From JALORV01 sp963707445 (GTDB taxonomy: Bacteria > Pseudomonadota > Gammaproteobacteria > Burkholderiales > Burkholderiaceae_F): 64,000 nt of DNA. The translations under genes and the position numbers were made by a program. Below the pieces are notes generated by a model that did not search any database, was not told the DNA's origin, and saw only the letters and a program-made list of their open reading frames with translations. Shown one piece after another: positions 47,062-56,803 of this stretch. Each line of letters starts with the position of its first letter. Within the stretch, counting starts at the first letter, position 1. Location: contig CAVPPW010000019.1 in assembly GCA_963707445.1 (NCBI GenBank), forward strand, positions 62,001 through 126,000. The letters run 5' to 3'.

Positions 47062-48180
47062 ATGACCGATCGCGTCATCCCACTGCTGGATCTCCGCACC
47101 GCACGGCTGGCCGTCCCACCCGCGGCGCCGGGCCATGCCGGCGACGGCCATGTCGTCGATCGCCTTGACCGGCCGCTGCGCGATCTGCGCATCTCGGTGA
47201 CCGATCGCTGCAATTTCCGCTGCACCTACTGCATGCCGAAGGAGATCTTCGACCGGGACTATCGCTTCCTGCCGCACGCGGAGGTGCTGACCTTCGAGGA
47301 GATCACGCGCCTCGCACGCGCGTTCATCGCCAACGGTGTCGAGAAGATCCGCCTGACCGGGGGCGAGCCGCTGCTGCGCAAGGACCTGCACAAGCTGGTC
47401 GAGATGCTGGCGCGCCTGACAACGCGCGAAGGACGGCCGCTCGACCTGGCACTGACGACCAATGGGTCGCTGCTGACCCGCAAGGCGCGAGACCTCGCGA
47501 GCGCCGGGCTGCGGCGTGTGACCGTGTCTCTCGACGGCCTCGACGACGCGGTGTTCAAACGCATGAACGACGTCGACTTCCCGGTCGCCGATGTGCTCGC
47601 GGGCATCGATGCTGCCGCGGCCGCCGGCCTCGGACCCGTCAAGATCAACATGGTCGTCAAACGCGGGGTCAACGACCACGAGATCGTCGCGATGGCGCGG
47701 CACTTCCGCGGCAGCGGCCATGTCACTCGCTTCATCGAGTTCATGGACGTGGGCAGCTCAAACGGATGGCGCATGGACGACGTCGTGCCTTCGGCCGAGG
47801 TCATCGAGCGCATCGACCGGCACGTCGCGCCGCTCGAGCCGGTCGACGCCAACTATTCCGGCGAGGTGGCGGAGCGCTGGCGCTACCGCGACGGCAGCGG
47901 CGAGGTCGGCGTCATCTCGAGCGTCACGCACGCGTTCTGCCGCGGCTGCACTCGCGCGCGTCTGTCGACCGAGGGGATGCTTTACCTGTGCCTGTTTGCC
48001 GACAGCGGCTACGACCTGCGACGGCTGCTCCGGCGCGGTGACGAAGCGACGATCGACGACGCCGAACTTGCCGCTACGGTGGCGAGCATCTGGGCGCATC
48101 GCGGCGACCGTTACTCCGAGCTGAGGACCCAGGCGAGCGCGGCACGTCCGAAAGTCGAGATGTCATACATCGGCGGCTGA
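47062..48180 (+). CDS. moaA: GTP 3',8-cyclase
   Basis: MoaA is the radical-SAM enzyme of the first step in molybdenum cofactor synthesis. The radical-SAM cluster cysteines are C50, C54 and C57 (CNFRCTYC), then TGGEPLLRKD, MVVKRGVNDHE, and a C-terminal second cluster in HAFCRGCTRARLSTEGMLYLCLF. The C-terminus ends in Gly-Gly, needed for GTP binding/activation. 372 residues, intact. Confidence 0.97.
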   Translation: MTDRVIPLLDLRTARLAVPPAAPGHAGDGHVVDRLDRPLRDLRISVTDRCNFRCTYCMPKEIFDRDYRFLPHAEVLTFEEITRLARAFIANGVEKIRLTGGEPLLRKDLHKLVEMLARLTTREGRPLDLALTTNGSLLTRKARDLASAGLRRVTVSLDGLDDAVFKRMNDVDFPVADVLAGIDAAAAAGLGPVKINMVVKRGVNDHEIVAMARHFRGSGHVTRFIEFMDVGSSNGWRMDDVVPSAEVIERIDRHVAPLEPVDANYSGEVAERWRYRDGSGEVGVISSVTHAFCRGCTRARLSTEGMLYLCLFADSGYDLRRLLRRGDEATIDDAELAATVASIWAHRGDRYSELRTQASAARPKVEMSYIGG

Positions 48181-48240
48181 GCCGATGCCGCTCGCCACGC
48201 GGGACACGATCAACAGTCTCATCCTTGCAGGCGGATTCGC

Positions 48241-49458
48241 GTGAACGCTGTCGAACTCGAGCCCGCCGCGGCCGTCGCGCACCTCGGCGCAGGCGTCGAA
48301 CCACTGCGGGAACTCGAGCGTCGCCGCCTCGGCGAATCCCTCGGTCGAGTGCTGGGCGCCGACCTGATCGCGGCCGTCGATGTGCCGTCCTTCGACAACG
48401 CCGCGATGGACGGATACGCACTGCGGGCTGCAGATCAAGCGCCGGGCGCCGCGCTTCACGTCGTCGGGCGCGCATTGGCCGGACATCCGTTCGGCGGCAC
48501 GCTCGGCCCGGGCGAAGCAGTGCGGATCACGACCGGAGCAGCGCTGCCTGCCGGGGCCGACGCGGTTGCGATGCAGGAAGACGTGCAACTCGAGCACGAC
48601 CGCATCTCGATTTCTTCCGGCATCACTAGCGGTCGCAACGTGCGCCCGCGCGGCGAGCAGCTTCGCGCCGGCGCCGTGGTGCTCGAGCGCGGTCGCCGGC
48701 TGCGCAGCTACGACCTGGGCCTGGCGGCGGCGGCAGGCGCCAGCGAGCTGGAGCTGGTGCGTCGCTTGCGCGTCGGCGTGCTGTCGACTGGTGACGAACT
48801 GCAGGATCCAGCTGACGCTTCTGCGGCGTCCGCCGGACAGTACGACGGCAACCGGCCGACGCTGTGCGCAGCACTGGGTCGCACCGGCTACGAAGCAGTC
48901 GACCTCGGCATCGTCCGTGATGACGACGAGGCTCTGCTGGAAGCGCTGCGTGCGGCGGCGCGGGCGCGGCTGGACGTCGTGCTATCGACCGGAGGCGTAG
49001 CGCAGGGCGACGCCGACATCGTTCGCAGGTTTACGGCGCTCGAATACGTTCCACTCGCGCTGCGCCCCGGGCGCGGCCTCGCCTGCGGGCGCATCGAATT
49101 GGAAGGCCATGTCCTATGGTTCATCGGCATGCCCGGCAACGCGGTCGCCGCATACGTGATCTTCCAGCTCGTGGCCGCGCCCTTGCTTGCCCGCCGCGCC
49201 GGCGCGCGCGCCGAGTCGCCGGTGTGCCTGGAGCTGCCGCTTGCAGGCGCGGCAACCACAGGCGCCGGACGCATCGACTGGCGCCGCGGGTGCTTCGTCG
49301 CGCGCAACGGCCGCGCCGCGGTTGAGCTGCTGCCGCAGCAAGGCTCGTCGATGCTGCGCACACTGTGTCGCGCCGATGCGCTCGTCGGCATCGGTCCGCG
49401 ACCCGAGATCCCGGACGGCCAGCCGGTGCCCGTGATTCCGCTCGCCGCCCTGCCCTAG
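48241..49458 (+). CDS. moeA: Molybdopterin molybdenumtransferase
   Basis: MoeA inserts molybdenum into molybdopterin-AMP. SFDNAAMDGYAL, GEAVRITTGAALPAGADAV, VLSTGDEL, YDGNRPTL, VVLSTGGVAQGD and FIGMPGNAVAAYVIF are the family motifs. GTG 48241 start, 405 residues. Follows moaA at 60 bp, so probably the same transcript. Intact. Confidence 0.96.
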   Translation: MNAVELEPAAAVAHLGAGVEPLRELERRRLGESLGRVLGADLIAAVDVPSFDNAAMDGYALRAADQAPGAALHVVGRALAGHPFGGTLGPGEAVRITTGAALPAGADAVAMQEDVQLEHDRISISSGITSGRNVRPRGEQLRAGAVVLERGRRLRSYDLGLAAAAGASELELVRRLRVGVLSTGDELQDPADASAASAGQYDGNRPTLCAALGRTGYEAVDLGIVRDDDEALLEALRAAARARLDVVLSTGGVAQGDADIVRRFTALEYVPLALRPGRGLACGRIELEGHVLWFIGMPGNAVAAYVIFQLVAAPLLARRAGARAESPVCLELPLAGAATTGAGRIDWRRGCFVARNGRAAVELLPQQGSSMLRTLCRADALVGIGPRPEIPDGQPVPVIPLAALP

Positions 49459-49544
49459 CCACTCCGACCGCCGCGAGAGCCATAAAGCTTGTCGCGAGCG
49501 GCTTGAGGCTGTGCTCCAATGTTGCCGCTTCGGGAAGGGGCTGA

Positions 49545-49628
49545 ATGCAGACGCTGCAAAGCGCGTTCGGGCTGGCGGGCCTGCTCGCCACCTGTGCGAC
49601 CGCCGCACTTGTCGGCGTTCTGGTCTGA
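49545..49628 (+). CDS. 27-residue hydrophobic peptide before a GNAT gene
   Basis: A very short frame starts at ATG 49545, preceded by GAAGGGG. It reads MQTLQSAFGLAGLLATCATA then a short hydrophobic end, a possible membrane peptide. Its TGA overlaps the ATG of the next gene (TGATG), so it may be a leader peptide coupled to the acetyltransferase. No homologue is known to me; treat as a candidate. Confidence 0.35.
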   Translation: MQTLQSAFGLAGLLATCATAALVGVLV

Positions 49629-50174
49629 TGCCCGCGGCCGAATTGCGCGGCGCGCGCGTCAGGCTGCGGGGCTGGGTCGCCAGCGACCGCGAGCCGTTCG
49701 CGGCGCTGAATGCGGATCCGGTGACGATGGAATTTTTTCCGGCACCGCTCGCGCGCGCAGAAAGCAACGCAATGCTCGACCGCATGCAGACCGGCCTCGA
49801 GCAGCGCGGCTGGGGTCTGTGGTGCCTGGACATCGGTGGCCGCTGTGCCGGTTTTGTCGGACTCGAGGTCCCGACTTTCGAGGCGCACTTCACACCTTGC
49901 GTCGAGATCGGGTGGCGGCATGGACAAGACGTTCTGGGGCCACGGCTACGCAAGCGAAGGTGCACGCCTGGCGCTCGACTTCGCCTTCGGCACTCTCGCG
50001 CTGCCCGAAGTCGTGTCGTTCACGGCCCAGATGAACTGGCGCTCACGCCGCGTGATGCAGCGGCTGCGGATGACGCATCGGCCGGATGACGACTTCGATC
50101 ACCCGAAACTCGCCGAGGGTCACCCGCTACGTCGCCATGTGCTCTACCGGGCGCGCGGCGACGATCTCAAGTGA
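49628..50174 (+). CDS. GNAT acetyltransferase (RimJ/L type), one frameshift
   Basis: A 181-residue acetyltransferase of the RimJ/RimL group. RGARVRLRGWVASDREPFAALN and PAPLARAESNAMLDRM belong to the N-terminal half, then a shift near 49925 leads to TFWGHGYASEGARLALDFAF (acetyl-CoA site) and SFTAQMNWRSRRVMQRL. Target unknown; small molecules or ribosomal protein N-termini are typical. Convergent with tatD. Confidence 0.85.
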
Positions 50175-50249
50175 TTTGGTCACAGTGGTTCGCAAACCCT
50201 TGAATGCATTGCTGTTCACAACCACATATTGTTGCGCTATCGCCTGAAG

Positions 50250-51017
50250 TTAGTTGCGTAAGGGTTTGAAAAGACGGTAGAAATTATCCGTCGTGGCCGC
50301 CGCGATCGCTTCATTGTCGACTCCGCGCAGTTGCGCCAGCTTGTGCGCCACGAATGGCACGAAACCCGGCTCGTTCTGCCGGCCGCGATGCGGGACTGGC
50401 GCGAGATACGGCGCATCGGTCTCGATCAGCAGCCGATCGATCGGGATCTGCGCTGCGGTCGACTGCAGTTCGGTCGCGTTCTTGAATGTGACGATGCCCG
50501 AGAACGAGATGTGGAACCCCATGTCGAGCGCGCGCTGCGCGACTTCGGCAGTCTCGGTAAAGCAATGCATCACGCCACCGACCGCGTCGGCGCCCTCTTC
50601 GGCCATCAGCCGCAGCGTGTCTGCGGCTGCGGCGCGCGTATGGATGATCAGCGGCTTGCCGCAGGCCCGCGCAGCCCGGATATGCGTCCTGAATCGATCG
50701 CGCTGCCATTCGAGCGGCTCCTTGAGCCGGTAGTAATCGAGCCCGGTCTCGCCGATCGCAACAACCTTCGGGTGTCGCGCGAGTTCCAGCAGCCGTTCGA
50801 CAGTCGGCTCCGACGAGTCGCCAGAATCGGGATGAACGCCTACCGAGGCGTATAGCCCGTCGTTCTCGGCAATCAGGCACACCTGCGGGAACTCTTCGAG
50901 CGTCGTGCAGACGCTGAGCGCGGCCTCGACTCCAGCAGCGCGCATGCGCGTCAGCACGCCTGGCAGGTCGGCCGCCAGTTCTGGAAACGACAGGTGGCAG
51001 TGGGAATCGACGTACAT
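50250..51017 (-). CDS. tatD: TatD-family metal-dependent DNase
   Basis: TatD-type 3'-5' exonuclease/deoxyribonuclease, 255 residues. Metal ligands H6 and H8 (DSHCHLSF), GETGLDYYR with a catalytic Glu, IIHTRAAAADT and GGVMHCFTET, and SGIVTFKNA, LLIETDAPYLAP. Last gene of the mltG-tmk-holB-pilZ-tatD set, usual in proteobacteria (ycfH). Intact. Confidence 0.95.
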   Translation of the reverse strand: MYVDSHCHLSFPELAADLPGVLTRMRAAGVEAALSVCTTLEEFPQVCLIAENDGLYASVGVHPDSGDSSEPTVERLLELARHPKVVAIGETGLDYYRLKEPLEWQRDRFRTHIRAARACGKPLIIHTRAAAADTLRLMAEEGADAVGGVMHCFTETAEVAQRALDMGFHISFSGIVTFKNATELQSTAAQIPIDRLLIETDAPYLAPVPHRGRQNEPGFVPFVAHKLAQLRGVDNEAIAAATTDNFYRLFKPLRN

Positions 51018-51093
51018 GGTTCGCGGGCGCGTGAGGCGCGCGACCGCAGACTACAGGCTGAACCGCCTGCAGGGGATTGCTCGAGCTGGCTCG

Positions 51094-51474
51094 TTACAGC
51101 GTGTGGGTCGGGCGCGCCGACTTCAAGGCGGCGCCGAGCGCGTCCTCGATGCGCTTGCGTGCGGTGAGGCCCGACTCGTCAGCCGGAAAATGCACGCCGA
51201 TGCCCGGCGTCTTGTTGCCGCCGGCTGCGGGGCTGACCCACACGACCTTTCCGGCAACCGGTATGCGAGTCGAATCATCGAGCAGCGTCAGGATCAGGTA
51301 GACATCGTCGCCGAGCTGATAAGGCCGCGTCGTGGGGACGAAGATGCCACCGTTCCTCAGATACGGCATGTACGCGGCGTATAGCGCCGCCTTCTCCTTG
51401 ATTGAGAGGGACAGCACCGCGGGCCGGGCACCCGCCGATTGGCCGTTGGCCGATTTTGCTGCTGCGTCATTCAT
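51094..51474 (-). CDS. PilZ-domain protein
   Basis: A 126-residue PilZ-like protein of the type IV pilus PilZ branch (NGGIFVPTTRPYQLGDDVYLIL, GKVVWVSPAAGG, GIGVHF). The N-terminal RxxxR and DxSxxG c-di-GMP motifs are not clear, as in true PilZ, which does not bind c-di-GMP but acts in pilus assembly. ATG overlaps the holB stop (TGATG). Confidence 0.88.
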   Translation of the reverse strand: MNDAAAKSANGQSAGARPAVLSLSIKEKAALYAAYMPYLRNGGIFVPTTRPYQLGDDVYLILTLLDDSTRIPVAGKVVWVSPAAGGNKTPGIGVHFPADESGLTARKRIEDALGAALKSARPTHTL

Positions 51475-52551
51475 CAGGCGTCGCGCCCCATGGGCCCTGT
51501 TCTGGTTGGACGGACCGCGTCCATGTAAGCAACCAGCGCGCTTTCCACGACCAGCCGCGCATTCAGCGGATGCTCGGCGGTCGCCTGCAGATTGCCGAGC
51601 TGCGCGAGCCAGTCAAGCAGGCGTCCGGCTTCGCATCCGCGCGCCACGGCAGTAAGCGTGCGTTTCTGCCGGGGATAATAGCGAAGCCGGCTCGCGGTCC
51701 TTTCGGCCAATAAGTCCCATCCCCAGCGCTGAAACAGACGGATCGCGCTGGCGACGGGTGTGTCCCGAGCCGGGACGAGAGAGACGACGTCTGCCAATTG
51801 CAGTCGCGCACCCTTGCCCAGCGCCTCCAGCAGGCGTTGTTTGAGATCTGCAGCCAGTTCTCTGTCGCTCCCGCTTTCTGCCTCGAGACCGACCGGCGCA
51901 CCACCGGCCTCGGCCAGTCGCTCTTCCGCGTCCTCGACACCGTTGGCGCGTAGCCAGGCCAGAGCCGCCGTCGCATCCGGAACCGGGGCTCGAAGCAGAA
52001 CGCAGCGAGAGCGAACGGTCGGCAGCAGCGCATCGAGATCGTCGGTGACTGCAATGAAAAGCGCTGCCGGTGGCGGTTCCTCCAGCAGTTTCAGCAGAGC
52101 GTTCGCAGCCGGGCCGTTGAGCGTTTCGGCCGGAAAGAGCAGGACGATCCGCCGACCGCCGCGATGCGACGCCAGTGTTAGGAAGTCCGCGATCTCGCGC
52201 ACTTGGTCGATCAGAATCGCGCGGCTCTTCGCCGTTTTTGTTTCTGGGGCGCCCTCATCGTCTGCGACTTCGCGGTCATCGCGCAGCGGACGGTCGGCGG
52301 CCGGCACAAGCCAGCGCAGATCAGGGTGATTGTCGGTGCTCGACGAGCCGGCAGCCGGCGCACTCGCCACAGGCGCGGCCGTCCGCGGCCGGCGCTTCGC
52401 AAAGCAGCGCTTGTGTCAGCGCGCGCGCAAAGTGCCGCTTGCCGATGCCGCGCATGCCGTGCAGCAGCAGCGCATGCGGCAGGCGTTCGCGGAGGCCAAG
52501 CAGCTGCCGCCACAGCGGCTCCTGCCACGGCAGCGGACTCAGCCGTTCCAT
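51474..52551 (-). CDS. holB: DNA polymerase III delta-prime subunit, one frameshift
   Basis: HolB is part of the clamp loader. HALLLHGMRGIGKRHFARAL gives the P-loop, ECAGCRLV the zinc pair, then after a shift near 52335 HPDLRWLVPA and AANALLKLLEEPPP, VRSRCVLLRAP (sensor) follow. About 358 residues. ATG 52551 starts within the tmk end. The gene is essential, so the shift is probably an error. Confidence 0.9.
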
Positions 52552-53156
52552 GTCGCGAACCACTCGCTGAGCGTGGCACTGAGCATCGCGGGCGCCTGCG
52601 TACCGTCGAGGACGCGAAAGCGTGACGGTTCGCGTTCGGCTCGGCGCAGGTATTCCCGGCGTACCGCGTCGAAGAAGCTCACCTCCTCGGTCTCGAAGCG
52701 ATCCGCGGCGCGTGCAAGCGCGCGGCGCTGCGCGGCGATGCGCGGCGGGATGTCAAACAGCAACGTGAGGTCCGGCTGCAGATCGGGATGCACCCATTGC
52801 TCAAGTGAAGCAACCTTGTCCTCGCCCAGTCCGCGACCGCCGCACTGATAGGCGTAGGTGGCGTCGGTGAAACGATCACACAGCACCCATTGCCCGGCCG
52901 CGAGCGCTGGCCGGATGACCTGCGCCAGGTGTTGACTGCGCGCGGCGAATAGCAGCAGCGTCTCGACCTCCGGCGACATCGCCTCGGTCAGCAGCAGTTC
53001 ACGGAGTTTCTCGCCGAGCGGAGTGCCGCCGGGCTCGCGGGTGATCACCAGCGGGACGCCCCGCGCCCGCAGGCTCTCTGCCACCACTTCGATCTGAGTG
53101 CTCTTGCCTGCGCCGTCGATGCCCTCGAAAGTCACGAAGCGCCCGCGCGTGCTCAC
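52539..53156 (-). CDS. tmk: Thymidylate kinase
   Basis: Tmk phosphorylates dTMP to dTDP. P-loop FEGIDGAGKST (about 10-20), the DR in LCDRFTDATYAYQ and the lid region. 205 residues. Start overlaps the mltG stop (ATGA); end overlaps the holB start. Intact. Confidence 0.97.
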   Translation of the reverse strand: MSTRGRFVTFEGIDGAGKSTQIEVVAESLRARGVPLVITREPGGTPLGEKLRELLLTEAMSPEVETLLLFAARSQHLAQVIRPALAAGQWVLCDRFTDATYAYQCGGRGLGEDKVASLEQWVHPDLQPDLTLLFDIPPRIAAQRRALARAADRFETEEVSFFDAVRREYLRRAEREPSRFRVLDGTQAPAMLSATLSEWFATWNG

Positions 53157-54178
53157 CGGATGCCCCGCTGGTACCGATCGACCGCCCGGTTATGCGCGTC
53201 CAGCGAGTTCGAGAACTCGGAACTGCCGTCGCCGCGCGAGACGAAATACAGCGCTTCGGTGACCGCGGGTTGCAGGGCGGCCGCGATCGCGGCCTTGCCC
53301 GGTAACGCGATCGGCGTTGGCGGCAGCCCCGACCGCGTATACGAGTTGTATGGGCCATCGGCGAGCAGGTCGCGCTTGCGCAGGTTGCCGTCGAAGCGGT
53401 CGCCGAGCCCATAGATCACGGTCGGGTCCGTCTGCAGCAGCATGCCGCGCCGCAAGCGGTTGACGAACACACCGCCGATCATCGCGCGCTCCGCCGACTG
53501 ACCCGTTTCCTTTTCGATGATCGACGCCATGATTAATGCCTCGTAGGGCGTCTTGTAGGGCAAGTTGGCGGCGCGCGCAGCCCAGGCGTCCTGCAGCGCA
53601 CCCATCTGCGAGCGATACGCCCGGCGCCAGAGCTCCAGGTCGCTGCTGCCGGGGTCGTAGAGATAGGTGTCTGGAGCAAAGAGGCCCTCGGGGTGCGTCT
53701 CGCCAGCGCCGATCGCCTGCAGTAGTTGCATATCAGTCATCGTCGCACTGTCCTGCCGCAGCTCTGGCGTGGCGGCGAGCAGTGCGCGCATCTCCCTGAA
53801 CGTCAAGCCTTCGACGACCGTCAGACGCTCGCGCAGGACCTCACCGTTGCGCAGCTTGGCGACGAGTTGCGCCAGCGTGGCGCCGCGATCGACCGTGTAG
53901 CGTCCGGCGCGCAGGCTCTGCGAAACACCGGTGATGCGTGCCAACGCGGCAAAGGCCAGCTCGTTGACGTCGATGCCAGCCTCGCGCGCCGACCGCGCGG
54001 CACCCCGCGCCGACGCTCCGGGCTTCACGCGGAACTCTACCTTGTCCGACGTCATCGGCAGCGGCCGCTCCTCGACGTACCAGCGCAATGCGAAGGCGGC
54101 AACACCCAGTGCGAGTGCCACTGCTGTAGCAAGGGTCAGTGACCACGCGCGCCAGGATCTGGACATTCCGGAAGACAT
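53153..54178 (-). CDS. mltG: Endolytic murein transglycosylase MltG
   Basis: MltG cuts nascent glycan strands at the inner membrane and ends chain growth. A membrane anchor lies at residues 11-31, then the LysM-like/YceG fold with catalytic Glu in MASIIEKETG, and LQTDPTVIYGLGDRFDGNL and SYTRSGLPPTPIALPG. 341 residues. Intact. Confidence 0.95.
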   Translation of the reverse strand: MSSGMSRSWRAWSLTLATAVALALGVAAFALRWYVEERPLPMTSDKVEFRVKPGASARGAARSAREAGIDVNELAFAALARITGVSQSLRAGRYTVDRGATLAQLVAKLRNGEVLRERLTVVEGLTFREMRALLAATPELRQDSATMTDMQLLQAIGAGETHPEGLFAPDTYLYDPGSSDLELWRRAYRSQMGALQDAWAARAANLPYKTPYEALIMASIIEKETGQSAERAMIGGVFVNRLRRGMLLQTDPTVIYGLGDRFDGNLRKRDLLADGPYNSYTRSGLPPTPIALPGKAAIAAALQPAVTEALYFVSRGDGSSEFSNSLDAHNRAVDRYQRGIR

Positions 54179-54248
54179 TGCGATCGACGTCCTATGATAA
54201 TCGGCACTACGTCCCCATCTCCCGACTGATGCTCATAGCCTGAGTCCG

Positions 54249-55259
54249 ATGCTCGAAGTCCTCGAATCCTTGACCGCCGGTGCATTCGGCGCCCCGCCCG
54301 ACCAGCTCGACGCGATCGCTCGCGGTCCGGTGCTATCGCGTCTCGACACGCTGGGGCGCCTGCGCGTCGGCGGGCCCGACGCGGTGTCCTTTCTGCAGAC
54401 GCAACTGACCAATGACGTTGCCGGCCTCGGCGGCGACGCCCTGCAGCTCAACGGCTACTGCACCGCGAAAGGCCGGATGCTGGCGACCTTCCACCAGTGG
54501 CGCGACGGCGATGACATCATGCTGCAGCTGCCTGCCGAAATCCTGGCGCCGGTCATGAAGCGACTCTCGATGTTCGTGCTGCGCGCGAAGGCGAAGGTGA
54601 GCGACGCCAGTGCGCAGCACGCGGCCTACGGCCTCGTCGGTCCCGGCGCGATGCGCCTGTTGCAGTCGGCCGGCGTCCAAGCGCCGGATGTGCCGTGGTC
54701 GATGACGCGCGCTGACGGGCTGCGGGTCGCGCGGATGCCGGCGGCACCTGCAGTTGCCGAACGCTACATCGTCGTTGCCGACGCCGGAACCGATCCATCG
54801 TCGCGCCTGGGCCTCGCCAATTCGACTGAAGCGGTGTGGTGGTGGAGCGAGGTCGCCGCAGCCGTGCCGACGGTGTTCGCGGCGACGCAGGAGCGCTTCG
54901 TTCCGCAGATGATCAACTTTGAAGTACTCGGGGGCGTGAGCTTCAAGAAGGGTTGCTTCCCAGGACAGGAGATCGTCGCGCGCAGCCAATACCTCGGGAA
55001 GCTCAAGCGGCGTATGCACCCCGGTCACGCTGACTTGATGCAGCCGCCCGCTGCAGGCTCCGACGTGTACCACTCGGGGCAGGCGGAGCCCGTCGGCACG
55101 GTGGTGATGTCGGCGATGGCGCCGGGCGGCGGTGTCGATCTGCTGTTCGAATTGCCGGTTGATCGGCTCGGCGCCGGCGAGTTGCACCTGGGCGGGACGG
55201 CCGCAGCGCGCATCGACGTGCGGCCGTTGCCGTATCAGCTCTTCGATCCAACCGCCTAA
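54249..55259 (+). CDS. ygfZ: Folate-binding protein YgfZ
   Basis: YgfZ (336 residues) is a tetrahydrofolate-dependent helper for iron-sulphur enzymes. The hallmark motif KKGCFPGQEIVAR lies near residue 234, and LGRLRVGGPDAVSFLQTQLTND near the start. Divergent from mltG over about 70 bp. Intact. Confidence 0.93.
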   Translation: MLEVLESLTAGAFGAPPDQLDAIARGPVLSRLDTLGRLRVGGPDAVSFLQTQLTNDVAGLGGDALQLNGYCTAKGRMLATFHQWRDGDDIMLQLPAEILAPVMKRLSMFVLRAKAKVSDASAQHAAYGLVGPGAMRLLQSAGVQAPDVPWSMTRADGLRVARMPAAPAVAERYIVVADAGTDPSSRLGLANSTEAVWWWSEVAAAVPTVFAATQERFVPQMINFEVLGGVSFKKGCFPGQEIVARSQYLGKLKRRMHPGHADLMQPPAAGSDVYHSGQAEPVGTVVMSAMAPGGGVDLLFELPVDRLGAGELHLGGTAAARIDVRPLPYQLFDPTA

Positions 55260-55266
55260 ACTGGCG

Positions 55267-55539
55267 ATGGAAAACTGGTACGTCTACTATCCCGCGCCAG
55301 CGGCGTTGGCACTCCCCTTGCTTCGGGAAATGCAGCGGCAACTGGTGCCGGGCGCAGTCCTGCAGGCGCGCGTCGAGGAGCGCGTCGGCTCGGGGACCGC
55401 GCCGACATGGATGGAGGTGTACGAAGGCGTGAAAGAGCCGGATTCATTCGCGATGCTGCTGGATGTTGCCGTCGGCCGTGCCGGCCTGACGGCGGAGCAG
55501 CGCGCGGCGCGCCATGTCGAGCGCTTCCGCGCACTCTGA
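55267..55539 (+). CDS. DUF4936 family protein
   Basis: A 90-residue soluble protein that begins MENWYVYYPAP and contains TWMEVYEGV. The family is common downstream of ygfZ in Burkholderiales. No membrane segment and no known function. 7 bp after ygfZ, so same operon. Confidence 0.8.
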   Translation: MENWYVYYPAPAALALPLLREMQRQLVPGAVLQARVEERVGSGTAPTWMEVYEGVKEPDSFAMLLDVAVGRAGLTAEQRAARHVERFRAL

Positions 55540-55541
55540 CT

Positions 55542-56375
55542 ATGTGCCTGATCGTCTTCGCGTGGCATGCGCACCCGGACTACCCGCTGGTCCTCGCGGG
55601 CAATCGCGATGAGTTCTATGCGCGGCGAACGCGTCCGGCCGCCTGGTGGGGCCAGGCCGTGTCGCTGCTCGCCGGACAGGACGAGGAAGCCGGCGGCACC
55701 TGGTTCGGCATCACGCGCCGTGGTCGCCTCGCGGCCTTGACGAACGTGCGCGCGCCGACCGAGCGCAATCCGCATGCGCCGTCGCGCGGCGCGCTGGTGC
55801 TGGCTGCGTTGCAGACGCCCGAGCCGGTCGATCGCTGGCTGCAGCGCCACGCACACCGCACGCCGGTGTTCAACGGCTTCAACCTGCTCGCCGGCGACAT
55901 CATGCCGGGCGGGGCAGGGCGGCGGGCACGCTGCACTACTACAGCAATCGCCTCGAGGATCCGGTGCGTCCGCTCGCGCCGGGGATCTACGGGATTTCGA
56001 ACGCCTTCCTCGACACGCCGTGGCCGAAGGTGACGCGTGCAGTCGCGCAGTTCGCCTGCTCGATCGCCAACCGCGTGCGGACCGAGGACTTGCTCGAACT
56101 GATGGGCGACCGCGAACTCGCGCGCGACGTCGAGCTGCCTTCGACAGGCGTACCGGTGGACTGGGAACGTGCGCTTTCGGCGATCCAGATCCGGGCCAAC
56201 GGCTATGGCACGCGCGCGACGACGATCGTCACGGTCCGGGCCGACGGGCTCGTCAGTTTTCTCGAGCGAACGTTCGACCCGCATGGATCCGGATCATTGG
56301 TCGGACCGGACCTTCGAGTTCATGATCGATACCGCATCGCGCATGGCGCGGATCAAGGCGCCAGGTCCGAACTGA
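55542..56375 (+). CDS. NRDE/TANGO2-family protein, two frameshifts
   Basis: A 277-residue member of the NRDE (TANGO2) family. MCLIVFAWHAHPDYPLVLAGNRDEFY shows the Cys2 and NRDE motifs; GTWFGITRRGRLAALTNVR and, after a shift near 55918, GIYGISNAFLDTPWPKV; after another near 56290 the tail is TFEFMIDTASRMARI. TANGO2 proteins are linked to haem and lipid handling in eukaryotes; the bacterial role is unknown. Confidence 0.85.
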
Positions 56376-56383
56376 ACGACCCG

Positions 56384-56803
56384 CTAGAGCGGGCAGCGCA
56401 TGTCGACGTGCGGAATGCCGGCGTCCAGGTATTCGCTTCCGTCAACTTCGTAGCCGTGGCGTCGATAGAACTCGATCGCATGCGTCTGGGCGCTCAGCAC
56501 GGCGAAGCGATGGCCGCGACGGCGCGCTTCGTCCATCAGCGCTCGCAGCAGCGCACTGCCGACGCCGCCGCCGCGCGCGCTGTGCGCCACCGCCATGCGC
56601 CCGATGTGACCGTCCGGCAGCAGCCGTCCGGTCCCGACCGCCGCCGCATCGGCGTCGAAGGCCACCGCATGAACCGAACGCGGGTCCCAGGCGTCGAGTT
56701 CCATTTCCGGCGGCACTTTCTGCTCGTCGACGAAGACGGCGAAGCGGATCGGCTCGGCCCATTTGCGCATCGCCTCCCAGTCGCCCAGCTCAATGCGCAG
56801 CAT
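56384..56803 (-). CDS. GNAT acetyltransferase (ElaA/YjcF-like)
   Basis: A 139-residue GNAT protein: IRFAVFVDEQKVPPEMELD at the start is typical of the ElaA/YjcF group, then IGRMAVAHSARGGGVGSALL (acetyl-CoA motif). Target unknown. Converges on the NRDE gene. Intact. Confidence 0.87.
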   Translation of the reverse strand: MLRIELGDWEAMRKWAEPIRFAVFVDEQKVPPEMELDAWDPRSVHAVAFDADAAAVGTGRLLPDGHIGRMAVAHSARGGGVGSALLRALMDEARRRGHRFAVLSAQTHAIEFYRRHGYEVDGSEYLDAGIPHVDMRCPL

